From a virus: 24,138 nucleotides of DNA. The stretch covers positions 1 to 24,138 of IMG/VR virus record IMGVR_UViG_3300025133_000585, one strand, 5' to 3'. How positions within the stretch are numbered: position 1 is the stretch's first letter; each line of letters starts with the position of its first letter. Positions 1-7,965 of the stretch are shown in pieces. The translations under genes were made by a program, and so were the position numbers. The notes below the pieces were generated by a model. The model saw nothing but the letters and a program-made list of their open reading frames with translations, did not search any database and had not been told where the DNA came from.

Positions 1-552
1 GTAAACGGCACTGATATCACATCTAGGGAGCTTGGCAACAGCGAGCAAATAGTTGTAGCGATAGGGTCACAGTTAATTATTGAAGATGGATCTCAAGTTA
101 ATAATGCTAATTCATTTGTGACTGATACAGAATATAAAGCCTATGCTGATTTAAGGGGCTTAAATGTTGCCAGTACACAACCAGACAGAGAGGCGCATTT
201 AGTCGCGGCAATGGATTACTTGCAAAGTTTTGAGGGTAATATCCAAGGGGTAAGGACTAGTTCCTCACAACCTCTTTTATTCCCGCGTAGCGGTGTAATA
301 TTGTATGGGTTCATAGCGGCGTCCGACAAAATACCTCAAGAGCTAAAGAACGCCCAAATGGAAGCGGCAGTTTATGCGACTTCAGGATCATTATTGATTA
401 ACTCGTCTAATAACAATGTTAAGTCTGAACAATTAGATAGTTTACGCGTTGAATACTTTCCAGGTGGCAAAACAACTTCGGTAAACTTGCAGCGGGTCAA
501 CGCTCAATTAAGTCATTTAATGAAGTCAACCGATACACTGGTGCGTACCTAA
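1..552 (+). CDS. DnaT-like head-tail connector protein (5' end outside window)
   Basis: The reading frame is open from base 1 to the stop at 550-552, so the gene is cut by the window edge. The segment LIIEDGSQVNNANSFVT, followed by a helix and then LLFPRSGVIL, matches the layout of the phage DnaT-like (DnaT_2) family: an 'ivEDGtg..nANSyvs' start, an 'A...Y' helix and a 'aWPR.GV' centre. In phage head-tail modules this protein docks on the portal as the first adaptor ring. A GTG at 118 is in frame, but using it would cut off the family's conserved N-terminus, and no ATG or GTG precedes it in the window. The true start is therefore probably upstream. The stop overlaps the next start (TAATG). 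The position directly before head-closure and gp10-like genes supports the role. The family call is from memory of motifs, not from a search. Confidence 0.72.
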   Translation, partial: VNGTDITSRELGNSEQIVVAIGSQLIIEDGSQVNNANSFVTDTEYKAYADLRGLNVASTQPDREAHLVAAMDYLQSFEGNIQGVRTSSSQPLLFPRSGVILYGFIAASDKIPQELKNAQMEAAVYATSGSLLINSSNNNVKSEQLDSLRVEYFPGGKTTSVNLQRVNAQLSHLMKSTDTLVRT

Positions 553-920
553 TGAGCGTGGCATCGTTTAGGGGTTTAACTAGTACTTTTGTAAAGAGTA
601 CGTTTGCGGTTTTTACGCAAGATTTTATAATTCAACAGTTAACCGAAACACCAGACGGGCAAGGCGGTTTTACTGCAACATGGTCAACATTTGCGAGCGT
701 TACCGGTTTTGTTAAAACAGTCACAGCAAAGGAAGCGCAACTTGATGATCATATCCATTCTGAATACCTTAAAAAGTTTAGCTTTGAGTATATTAGCGGC
801 ATTAATAACGATATGCGTATTCTTTATGGTGGTGACTATTATAATATACGTTCTAGCGTTTCGATTGCTGACAGTACTATTTGGATTGATATTGTCGCAG
901 ATAAAAACACGGCCACATAA
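552..920 (+). CDS. Phage head closure / head-tail joining protein
   Basis: This 122-aa protein resembles the phage head-tail joining family (Phage_H_T_join; SPP1 gp16-like). Residues about 33-53 carry the typical 'pDGqGGf..tW.t.asv.g.V' strand pair, and the middle has the following 'E' and the 'f.iry...i..dmri.y.G..Y.I' pattern (DMRILYGGDYYNIRS). The protein forms the stopper ring below the connector, closing the filled capsid and providing the tail docking face. Length is normal for the family (about 100-120 aa). The start overlaps the stop of the upstream gene by one base, which favours translational coupling. The downstream gp10-like gene starts 2 bases after its stop. Confidence 0.78.
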   Translation: MSVASFRGLTSTFVKSTFAVFTQDFIIQQLTETPDGQGGFTATWSTFASVTGFVKTVTAKEAQLDDHIHSEYLKKFSFEYISGINNDMRILYGGDYYNIRSSVSIADSTIWIDIVADKNTAT

Positions 921-922
921 AA

Positions 923-1363
923 ATGGCGTTAAAAATAACGGGTTTAGCTGAAATTCAAAAAGCACTTGGAAAAGCAGGTGTAAACATGGATGAAGCAATA
1001 GACGACGCGGTAAAAGCTACCGCTGTAAAAGTATTAGGCAATGCCACAATGGCAATAAAAGCGCCAAGTATGGGTACATGGGTAACAAGATACACGACAG
1101 CGGGAAACCCATACGATCACATAGCAGCCAAAGAGGGCGAAAGCCCCAACACTGACACAGGGCGACTAATTGGGTCTATTGCTTTAGACCACCAAAAGGG
1201 GCAAGGCGTGGCGTATGTTGGCACTAATTTAGAGTATGGTTTTTACCTTGAAACTGTATTGAATAGACCTTTTTTAGAACCAGCGCGGCGCGAAGAAATG
1301 AAAGGCTTTGATAAACGTGTTAAAAGCGCGATAAACAAACAAATAAAAAAGGCCCGTAAATAA
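923..1363 (+). CDS. HK97 gp10-like neck/tail completion protein
   Basis: The protein has 146 aa. Residues about 70-125 show the hallmark of the HK97-gp10/Bacteriophage_HK97-gp10_like family: GE(S)PNTDTGRLIGSI, then a VGTNLEYGFYLE stretch, then RPFLEPARRE, followed by a basic C-terminal helix rich in Lys. The family is found between the head-closure and tail-terminator genes and is thought to help complete or connect the tail. The location fits exactly. The basic C-terminus (KKARK) may contact nucleic acid or acidic partners; that is inference. The stop overlaps the next start (TAATG). Confidence 0.8.
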   Translation: MALKITGLAEIQKALGKAGVNMDEAIDDAVKATAVKVLGNATMAIKAPSMGTWVTRYTTAGNPYDHIAAKEGESPNTDTGRLIGSIALDHQKGQGVAYVGTNLEYGFYLETVLNRPFLEPARREEMKGFDKRVKSAINKQIKKARK

Positions 1364-1755
1364 TGAATGAAATTTACAGCGCGATATATAACAGGCTAAC
1401 AAGCCAACTAACAGAAAGCGTATACGACCATGTGCCGCAAGACTTAGACGAAAACAACTATCCTTTTGTACGTGTTGATTCATTAGAAATAAACAATAAT
1501 GATGTGGACGACAAAACAGGGTTTAGCGCAACCATCCAAATAGTTGGCTTTTCGCGCTATAGAGGTGTTAAGGAAGTTTCAAATATAGCTGATAGCGTGT
1601 ATAATAGCTTAAACCGTTTTGATTTTCCTGACACGTCAAATTATGGCATATCAGGAATAGAAGAAACATTAAGAAAAATCATTGTACAAAGTGACGGGTT
1701 AACTAGAAACAGCGTACAAAGATACGAATTAAATTTTGAACCATTGCCAATTTAG
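1363..1755 (+). CDS. Tail terminator / completion protein (DUF3168, gp17-like)
   Basis: This 130-aa protein matches the DUF3168 family (SPP1 gp17-like tail-to-head joining or tail terminator). It opens with a short helix (IYSAIYNRLTSQL), then VYDHVPQDLDENNYPFVRV, then a 'DDKTG.sa.i.I.gFSRYrG..ev..i.d.vy..L' region that is typical of the family. It caps the tail tube and sets its final length, and it interacts with the neck. Gene order (gp10-like, then this, then the tube protein) is the usual one. The tube gene begins 31 bases downstream with its own strong ribosome site. Confidence 0.78.
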   Translation: MNEIYSAIYNRLTSQLTESVYDHVPQDLDENNYPFVRVDSLEINNNDVDDKTGFSATIQIVGFSRYRGVKEVSNIADSVYNSLNRFDFPDTSNYGISGIEETLRKIIVQSDGLTRNSVQRYELNFEPLPI

Positions 1756-1786
1756 GCAAAATTAACTTATCCATAAGGGGTATATT

Positions 1787-2185
1787 ATGAGCGTAGGAAT
1801 TGGCATTAAAGGCCGTGACGTAACATTTACATTAGGCGGTGATGCTGTTTTGGGCATTAACTCAAAAGGTATCAGCTTTTCAAATGAAATGCTAGACAGT
1901 ACAGATGACGCAGCGGGCGGCTGGACTGAATTTGTAGCAACGCCAGGCTTAAAAAGCGCGGAATTTTCTGTTTCAGGTATTGTAAAAAACTTGGAACTGA
2001 TGAAAGCATATTTTGCAGCTAGTCAGATTTTTGAAGTGGTAAAAACTTACCCTGACGGGTCAACGCTGACTTTTGATGCAGCAATGACGGGCGCACCAAG
2101 CTTTTCAGGCGAATCAAACGCGCTAATGACCTTTGAGGCTAGTTTCACATCAAGCGGTGCAGTTGTATTTGTAGCGGGTACTTAA
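1787..2185 (+). CDS. Major tail tube protein
   Basis: This 132-aa protein is the likely tail tube subunit of the TP901-1/GTA-type (Phage_tail_2) group. It starts with GIGIKGRDVTFTLGGDAVLGI and continues with a 'eMLDsTDda..gWtEf.at.GlksaefsvsGi' core, the signature region of these tube proteins. It then shows alternating strands with a 'tf.a.vt..s.sge....mtFeasf.ssG.v' C-terminal half. It polymerises around the tape measure to form the tail. The ATG is preceded by AAGGGG about 8 bases upstream, the clearest ribosome site in this part of the operon, as expected for a highly expressed subunit. It sits in the only gap (31 bases) of the early tail cluster. Confidence 0.82.
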   Translation: MSVGIGIKGRDVTFTLGGDAVLGINSKGISFSNEMLDSTDDAAGGWTEFVATPGLKSAEFSVSGIVKNLELMKAYFAASQIFEVVKTYPDGSTLTFDAAMTGAPSFSGESNALMTFEASFTSSGAVVFVAGT

Positions 2186-2188
2186 TCA

Positions 2189-2536
2189 ATGGCTATGCGT
2201 AAAAAGCTAGAATTGAACTGGCAAGGGGTTGATTACCCTTTGCTAGTTACAATGGAAGTTATAGATCGCGTTGAAGATAAAATCAGCGTGGGCAATATTT
2301 TAGCTCGACAGTTAACAGGTGATGTGCGCTTTAGTCATGATGCTAAGTTTATTGCTATTGTTTTAAATGAAGCGGGCGCAAGCGCAACACAAGAAAGCGT
2401 TTATGAATATATGTTTTCAGATGGCGCGGTATCAATGGAAGAAACCAAAAAACTTTTAGGCTTTATTTTATCGGCTTTTTTTCCTGAGTCGAAAAAAAAA
2501 GATTCGTCAGCGAAGAAGAAAAGCAAAGCGAAATAA
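2189..2536 (+). CDS. Tail assembly chaperone, short form (gpG-like)
   Basis: This 115-aa protein lies between the tube gene and the tape measure gene, the fixed place of the tail assembly chaperone. The N-terminal part (LELNWQGVDYPLLVTMEVIDRVED) resembles the TAC_N type of GTA-like tail chaperones, which begin with a short strand region and then 'd.iEd'. The C-terminal 14 residues are lysine and serine rich (SKKKDSSAKKKSKAK) and follow a run of nine A (2492-2500), which is a slippery site. The stop is TAA at 2534-2536. The short form is expected to coat the tape measure during tube assembly. A second possible start, M3, lies 6 bases downstream. Confidence 0.75.
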   Translation: MAMRKKLELNWQGVDYPLLVTMEVIDRVEDKISVGNILARQLTGDVRFSHDAKFIAIVLNEAGASATQESVYEYMFSDGAVSMEETKKLLGFILSAFFPESKKKDSSAKKKSKAK

Positions 2537-2748
2537 TAGTTGATTACCCGTGGGATCAACTATATCAATTATTAGTCGGTGAATTTAACATCTCACCGAC
2601 TGACTATTGGAAAATGACGCCAGCCGAAGTCAATTCTATTATTGACGCAAAAAGGCCAAAAGTTATCAACGGCATTCATGAAGACGATCTAGAAGCAATG
2701 ATGATCCGCCGTCAACAGCTTATAAACGAAGGGGTTAATGTACTTTAA
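2189..2748 (+). CDS. Tail assembly chaperone, -1 frameshifted long form (gpGT-like)
   Basis: Reading 104 codons to the A run at 2492-2500 and then shifting back one base gives 82 further codons, ending in TAA at 2746-2748. The product is about 186 aa. The -1 frame is closed by a TGA at 2485-2487 just before the slippery run, and no ATG occurs in it until well into the extension, so the extension can hardly be translated independently. The extension is protein-like, with IVDYPWDQLYQLLVGEF and then YWKMTPAEVNSIIDAKR. 'yW.MTpaEv' is typical of gpT-like chaperone halves. Its stop overlaps the tape measure ATG as TAATG. In lambda and many siphophages the short and long chaperones are made the same way. 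Transcriptional slippage on the A run is an alternative route to the same frame. Confidence 0.83.
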
Positions 2749-5369
2749 TGGCTAATTCTACTATAGGCGCGTTAAACGTAAAGATCAGCGCCGATTCTAA
2801 AGGGCTAAACAAAGGCTTAAAAGAAGCGGGCGAAGCGCTAGAAGCCAGCGACAAAAGCCTTAAAAAATCCTCTGTTGAGTTCTCCAAGTGGGGCGCAGCG
2901 GGCGCACTAGCAGCGGGCGGTATTGCCGCAGCGATAGTTAAATCTAGTCTCACATCAATTCAAGAGCTAAAAAACACAGCTTACGCCGCGAATACCACCG
3001 TCGAGGCTTTCGAGCGTGGCGCATTTGCCGCAGAACAATTCGGTATATCTCAAGAGAAATACGGCGACATTTTAAAAGATGTTAACGATCGCGTGGGTGA
3101 TTTTCTTGCCACCGGTGGCGGCCCCATGGCTGATTTCTTTGAGAATATCGCGCCTAAAGTTGATGTCACAGCTCAATCATTTAAAGGTCTATCTGGCCAG
3201 CAAGCTATGGGCTTGTACGTTAAATCTTTGCAAAAAGCCAATCTTTCGCAGCAGGATATGACTTTTTATATGGAGGCAATGGCTAGTGATTCTACGCGAT
3301 TAATCCCACTATTTAAAGACAGCGCCAAACAGCTAAAAGAGATGGACAAGCAAGCCAAAGCGCTGGGTATTGGCTTGTCGGATATTGACGTGGCAAATGC
3401 CGAGGCCGCATCAAAAGAGCTTAAAAAAGCGAGCGCCCTTATTGATGCTATAGCGTCGCAAGCGGTGGTCGAAATAGCGCCTATTCTTGCAGAAGTGGCG
3501 CAGTCGTTTACTGACGCAGCTAAAGAAGCCGGCGGCGCTTCGGTATTAATCAAAGATTCAATAGAGGATGTTGCCGACGTATTAAACGCAGTGCTTATTG
3601 TTGCCATTGGACGTTACACAGGCGCAACGATAGCAGCAACAGCCGCAACCATTGCCGACACTATAGCTACAGCTAAAAATGCAGCAGCGAAAGGCGCACA
3701 GGCCGCAGCAACTAAAACAACAGGCTCATACCTCACAGGATACACAGTAGCGCAAACCACAGCGACAAGGGCAGCGGTGGCGGGTACGGTGGCAATGAAT
3801 GGGTTGCGCGGCGCAATGGCTTTTTTAGGTGGCCCAATTGGTGTCGCAGTGATGGCAGGGCTTGCGATCTACTCATTTGCTACAGCAGCAGAAGAAGGCG
3901 CAGACAAAGCCAAGATTAATGCCAAAGAGGTCAATAATTTAACAGGTAAATACGAAGGGCTTTCAAGGGCAGCAAGAGCGGCAACGCTTGCAGGATTAAA
4001 CAACGAGATGCAAGCTTTACGCGGGCAAAGCGTCGATCTATCAGCAGAGTTAGCCAAAGTTAACAAGAAACTTAAAAAAGAAACAGGAGGACAGCTCTAT
4101 TCATCGGCAGCAGCGCGGGCGGCTATATTAAAAAAAGAAATAAAGGCGATCAATGGCCAGCTTGATAAGCTTGCAGCTAAACAAGCTGTATTAGTTAAAC
4201 CAATCGACACAAGCGGGTTTAAGTCGCAAACCGTGGGCGGTGAAGAAGTCGAAACAAGCGTAAAACCTGACCTTGAACAAGACAAACAAACGCAAGCATT
4301 TATCCAAGCTTTAAAAAATAGATTTAAAAGCGCTGAAACTTTAGAAAACGAGCGTTATACTGCTGAACTAACAAGATTGCGTTCAAGTTATACGGATAAA
4401 AACAATTTAACGACAGAGCAACAAGCGCTTGAAGCAAGTATGTTACAAGAGCACCAAGCCAAAATTAAAGAAATAGAGGGCAGTGAGGGCGCTTATTTAG
4501 AGCAGTTAATCACCCGTTTTGCTAGCGCTGAAGAGTTAGAGCAGCAGCGCTATAATTCAGAATTAGAGCAACTAGCAGCGCACTACGCGAACAAAAGCGA
4601 GTTAACAGCAGAGCAAACAGCACAGCAAAATGATCTAGAGCAACAGCTTTTGTCTGAGCATTTAGACGCAATGGCCGCGATCAAGGAAGAAAACGAGGGC
4701 GGCGACGATTCTGCCGCCCTGCTTGAAATGATCGGTTTAGGGTATATTGCCGAAGAACAGCTATATATAGAGCATTTACAGCGCAAGCATGAAATATTAT
4801 TGCAAGCACTGGAGCAAGGCAAAATAACACAAGAAGAATATGACGCGGAAAAAATCAGGATGACAAAAGCCACAGAGGACGCGCAGAAAAATATTTTGAT
4901 AGGCTCAGGGAAAGCTATTTTAGGCTTTTTAGCGACTAACAGTAAGAAAGCGGAAAAAATACAAAAGGCGGCGGCAATAGTGCAGGCGGTGATCGCGGGC
5001 AAACAGGCAGTTATAGAAGCCTATAGATCCGGTATGCAGACACAGGGGCCTTGGGCACCTGTTGTAGCCGCAGCTTATTCAGCAGCAGCACTGGCGAACA
5101 CAGCAAGCCAGATCGCAAGCATTAAAGGCGGCGGCAAGTCAATGAGCGGCATGTCAGGCGGTAGCGGAGGTAGTACAGCAAGCAGCAGCCCAGCGGATGC
5201 CAGCGCGACGCAATCAGCGCCAGCGCAACAGGAGCAAGCAGCTAGAAGCATAAGCGTTGATTTTCAAGGTTCGGGCGGTTTACTTAACACTGAGCAAGTG
5301 AGAGAATTAATACAACAAATAAACGAGCAAGTCGGCGACGGTGTTGATCTTGCGGTAACAGGGGTTTAA
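2748..5369 (+). CDS. Tape measure protein
   Basis: This 873-aa protein directly follows the chaperone frameshift cassette. The N-terminal region (GALNVKISADSKGLNKGLKEAGEAL) is the usual TMP opening, followed by a Gly/Ala hydrophobic helix near residues 46-65. A second hydrophobic, Ala/Thr-rich region lies at about 280-380, including FLGGPIGVAVMAGLAIYSFA. Coiled-coil stretches occupy about 400-680. The C-terminal part has the alanine-rich helix AAIVQAVIAGKQAVIEAYRS followed by Gly/Ser-rich linkers (GGGKSMSGMSGGSGGS), common in Sfi-type TMPs. Residues about 517-578 and 583-646 are an internal duplication. The protein sets tail length; at roughly 0.15 nm per residue the tail would be near 130 nm (rule of thumb). 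It may also help DNA cross the inner membrane. The start overlaps the chaperone stop. Confidence 0.88.
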   Translation: MANSTIGALNVKISADSKGLNKGLKEAGEALEASDKSLKKSSVEFSKWGAAGALAAGGIAAAIVKSSLTSIQELKNTAYAANTTVEAFERGAFAAEQFGISQEKYGDILKDVNDRVGDFLATGGGPMADFFENIAPKVDVTAQSFKGLSGQQAMGLYVKSLQKANLSQQDMTFYMEAMASDSTRLIPLFKDSAKQLKEMDKQAKALGIGLSDIDVANAEAASKELKKASALIDAIASQAVVEIAPILAEVAQSFTDAAKEAGGASVLIKDSIEDVADVLNAVLIVAIGRYTGATIAATAATIADTIATAKNAAAKGAQAAATKTTGSYLTGYTVAQTTATRAAVAGTVAMNGLRGAMAFLGGPIGVAVMAGLAIYSFATAAEEGADKAKINAKEVNNLTGKYEGLSRAARAATLAGLNNEMQALRGQSVDLSAELAKVNKKLKKETGGQLYSSAAARAAILKKEIKAINGQLDKLAAKQAVLVKPIDTSGFKSQTVGGEEVETSVKPDLEQDKQTQAFIQALKNRFKSAETLENERYTAELTRLRSSYTDKNNLTTEQQALEASMLQEHQAKIKEIEGSEGAYLEQLITRFASAEELEQQRYNSELEQLAAHYANKSELTAEQTAQQNDLEQQLLSEHLDAMAAIKEENEGGDDSAALLEMIGLGYIAEEQLYIEHLQRKHEILLQALEQGKITQEEYDAEKIRMTKATEDAQKNILIGSGKAILGFLATNSKKAEKIQKAAAIVQAVIAGKQAVIEAYRSGMQTQGPWAPVVAAAYSAAALANTASQIASIKGGGKSMSGMSGGSGGSTASSSPADASATQSAPAQQEQAARSISVDFQGSGGLLNTEQVRELIQQINEQVGDGVDLAVTGV

Positions 5370-5371
5370 CA

Positions 5372-7546
5372 ATGGCGATCACACCAGAAACACCAGGCGG
5401 TATTAACCCGCCTAATGATTTATCAAGCGAAGCAGCTAGCAGCGTAGCAGCGCCTAACACTTTATCAAGTGAAAGCGTGGCTAGCGTAGCAGCACCAAAC
5501 ACGCTAACAAGTGAAAGCGCGGCTAGCATAGCAGCACCAAATACTTTATCAAGTGAAGCGGTGGTTAGCGTGGCAGCGCCTAACACTTTATCAAGTGAAA
5601 GCGCTGGCGCGGTGGCAGCACCAAATACTTTAACTAGCGAAAGCGCGGCTAGCATAGCAGCACCAAACACGCTAACAAGTGAGTCAGCGGCTAGTGTGGC
5701 AGCACCAAACACTTTAACAAGCGAAACAGCGGTTAGTGTTGCAGCACCAAATACTATTGGCGCAGTAGCGGCAGCGGCTTTGCCTCGGACACTAACGCCG
5801 ATGTTAAAGCTTAATTTTGCACATGATAGTTACCAGCAAAACGGTACGGCTAAAAGCTTGCTAGATATTGTCACTTACTCAAGAGCGTCAAGCGCAACAT
5901 TTATTAATAGACAGTTGAACCAATACGGTCAATACGAATATTTTGTCGATACTGACTACGTGGGCGATGTTGAAAATTTACTGACTTATTCAGAGCAGTT
6001 TGATAATGCAGCTTGGGTTAAAACGGGGAATATTACAACGGAGAAACAAAGTTTTAAAGCGCCGTGCGGCTCTGATGTTTATTTGGTTAATGATAAAGAT
6101 ACTACAAACGACAACGGAAAAATAAATCAAACATTGTCGGTAGCTAATGACCAAGTAACAAGGGCGTTTAGTATGGAGCTAAAAAAGGGCAATAGAGATA
6201 CAGTATCTCTATATGCTTTTTATACTGGTGGTGCAACGGTCACAACTCCTATTACTGTCAATCTGTCAACGGGGGCAGTGATTTATGGCGAGGGAACTGT
6301 CGTTCCAGTCGGCGATGGATGGTACAGAGTAACAATATTGAGTACTAACAACCTATCAGGTAATACGAGCGCACAAGTTAGATTATATCCCGGTACGACG
6401 GCGGCTTCTGAAACGGGAAATGTTTATGCATCAAAAGCACAGTTTACAGAGTCAACAAAAGCTTTGCCGTATGTTAAAACGATTGACGCGCCAGCGACAA
6501 AAGCATTTACTGAAACGGTGCGCCGCGAGTATGACCCAGAAACGGGCGAAAACTTAGGCGCATTAATTGAGGGCGGCAGTACTAATCTGCTAACGAGATC
6601 AGAACAGTTTGATAATTCAGCGTGGGTTAAATCAAGCACAACAGTAACAGCCAACGCGACGAAAGCACCAGACGGAACAATGAGCGCGGATAAATTAACC
6701 CCTTTGGGTAGCGTTTCTTACGGTGTTTACCAAACACCAACAGTAACAAGCGGTCAAGAACATACTTTTAGTGCATACTTTAAAAATATTGATAGTGCGC
6801 AAACGCTTTTTCGTGGGTTAACTACTAATAAATATGTATATATAAACTGGACAGGCAACACGATCACGTCATTAAGCGGTATGACCAGCGGCACAACAGC
6901 GAGCTATAAAAAAGTAGGTGATTTTTACAGAGTTGATCTAACTTTTACAACAGCAAGCACGACCGAGCAATGTATTATTTATCCTGACAGAGCAAACGGC
7001 ACAGGATCGGTTTACGCTTGGGGCGCACAGCTTGAGCAAAAACCATTTGCCACAAGCTATATTCGCACAGAGGGCGCGGCGGTTAGTCGTTCGGCTGATG
7101 TTTTGAGTGTTGATAACTTTTCGTTACCAAGTGAAGGCAGCGCATCGGTAACCGCTGATTATATCGGGGGATCTGATTTAGCGCCTACTTACAGAAACGC
7201 CATGTCTATAGATGACGGAACAAGCGCAAACAGGATGCAATTTTATAACGGCGCAGGACAACCAAACTATGTATATATATCAGCAGGAGGCACAGCGCAA
7301 GCGAGTATATCAACAGGCGCAGCGACAGATCAAGCGACAACAGCAACGCTGACATTTAAGCCTAATGATTTTGTTTTATATCGTGACGGGGCGCAAGTCG
7401 GTACAGGTACAAGCGGTTTAATACCTGTTACAACTAAAATCAATATAGGGTCGGCGTTTAATGGCGCATTCCAACTATTCGGCCATATAGCAGAATTCAG
7501 CACATACAACACAGCGTTAACAGCTCAGGAGGTATCATTATTATGA
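5372..7546 (+). CDS. Tail fibre / receptor-binding protein with 14-residue repeats and LamG-like end
   Basis: The 724-aa product has three visible parts. Residues about 13-130 are eight tandem 14-residue units of the form AAPNTL(S/T)SE(S/A)xxSV. Residues about 140-570 hold two related modules, each opening with a conserved asparagine-leucine motif: ENLLTYSEQFDNAAWVK near 199 and TNLLTRSEQFDNSAWVK near 403. The second is preceded by RREYDPETGENLGALIEGG. These motifs recur in phage fibres and have a jelly-roll, carbohydrate-binding look. The last part (about 576-724) is a strand-rich LamG/concanavalin-like domain ending in FQLFGHIAEFSTYNTALTAQEV. It likely binds host surface sugars. The gene is unusual in sitting between the tape measure and the tip genes. 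Function is inferred from motifs and context. Confidence 0.72.
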   Translation: MAITPETPGGINPPNDLSSEAASSVAAPNTLSSESVASVAAPNTLTSESAASIAAPNTLSSEAVVSVAAPNTLSSESAGAVAAPNTLTSESAASIAAPNTLTSESAASVAAPNTLTSETAVSVAAPNTIGAVAAAALPRTLTPMLKLNFAHDSYQQNGTAKSLLDIVTYSRASSATFINRQLNQYGQYEYFVDTDYVGDVENLLTYSEQFDNAAWVKTGNITTEKQSFKAPCGSDVYLVNDKDTTNDNGKINQTLSVANDQVTRAFSMELKKGNRDTVSLYAFYTGGATVTTPITVNLSTGAVIYGEGTVVPVGDGWYRVTILSTNNLSGNTSAQVRLYPGTTAASETGNVYASKAQFTESTKALPYVKTIDAPATKAFTETVRREYDPETGENLGALIEGGSTNLLTRSEQFDNSAWVKSSTTVTANATKAPDGTMSADKLTPLGSVSYGVYQTPTVTSGQEHTFSAYFKNIDSAQTLFRGLTTNKYVYINWTGNTITSLSGMTSGTTASYKKVGDFYRVDLTFTTASTTEQCIIYPDRANGTGSVYAWGAQLEQKPFATSYIRTEGAAVSRSADVLSVDNFSLPSEGSASVTADYIGGSDLAPTYRNAMSIDDGTSANRMQFYNGAGQPNYVYISAGGTAQASISTGAATDQATTATLTFKPNDFVLYRDGAQVGTGTSGLIPVTTKINIGSAFNGAFQLFGHIAEFSTYNTALTAQEVSLL
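5411..5758 (+). repeat. 42-bp in-frame tandem repeat in fibre gene (8 units)
   Basis: Eight degenerate 42-bp units each encode 14 residues with a conserved P-N-(T/D)-L-(S/T)-S-E core. The proline codons fall every 14 residues from residue 14 to 126, where the ninth, partial unit breaks off at PNTIGAV. Unit-to-unit variation is mostly at third bases and at three variable residues, so the array has been shuffled or has diverged after expansion. It probably forms a repeated rod or capsid/tail anchoring segment. Confidence 0.85.
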
Positions 7547-7965
7547 TCCAGTACGTTATAAAACTACCAGAGAATACAGACATAAACCTTTTAAGCGAGG
7601 AAGCGCAAGCAGCTATACAAGCATTTAAAGGTCAATTTCCATCGGGGCAGCTTATAGGCTCGCAAGCTGTTGACGGGTATGAACTAAGGTTAATCATGGC
7701 GGATATTGACGGCGAACAGTTTAACGAGGTTTTAACCAAAGGTTACTCAGTTATTGATGAAGAAGGCGAAGAAGTGCTGATTGATCTGGGTTTAGATTGG
7801 GAGATATTGGCAGAAGAAAAAAAGCAGATCGACCAAACAAAACTGTTGCCTTATATGTTAGATCTGCCGGTATTCGACGAAGAAGGCGAGCAAACAGGAA
7901 GCGAACCCGTAACAGACTTAACAGATAACCTACAAACATTCGCGGGTAAAAAGTGGATCTATTAA
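7543..7965 (+). CDS. Hypothetical acidic protein next to tail fibre, possible fibre chaperone
   Basis: I do not recognise this 140-aa protein. It is acidic and has few cysteines. Its first half (IQYVIKLPENTDINLLSEEAQ) looks like a small alpha/beta unit, and the second half has repeated acidic turns (DEEGEEVLI, DEEGEQTGSE). Its start overlaps the fibre stop by four bases (ATGA), with AGGAGG a few bases upstream, so it is tightly coupled to the fibre. Many phages put a fibre-specific assembly chaperone or a small tip protein in this place, so that is the leading guess. No motif proves it. Confidence 0.6.
   Translation: MIQYVIKLPENTDINLLSEEAQAAIQAFKGQFPSGQLIGSQAVDGYELRLIMADIDGEQFNEVLTKGYSVIDEEGEEVLIDLGLDWEILAEEKKQIDQTKLLPYMLDLPVFDEEGEQTGSEPVTDLTDNLQTFAGKKWIY

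Noticed and set aside
691-951. 86-aa rightward frame with a hydrophobic stretch, membrane-protein-like
   Set aside because: It is a shifted frame inside the head-closure gene, which has the family motifs.
684-998. 104-aa leftward frame
   Set aside because: It is antisense to the head-closure and gp10-like genes, whose families fit; no ribosome site or family match.
5284-5712. 142-aa leftward frame with repeated FGAA and ALSL units
   Set aside because: It mirrors the 42-bp fibre repeat on the other strand; the repeat is in frame in the fibre gene.
5411-5758. Possible CRISPR array
   Set aside because: The units are directly joined coding repeats with no spacers.
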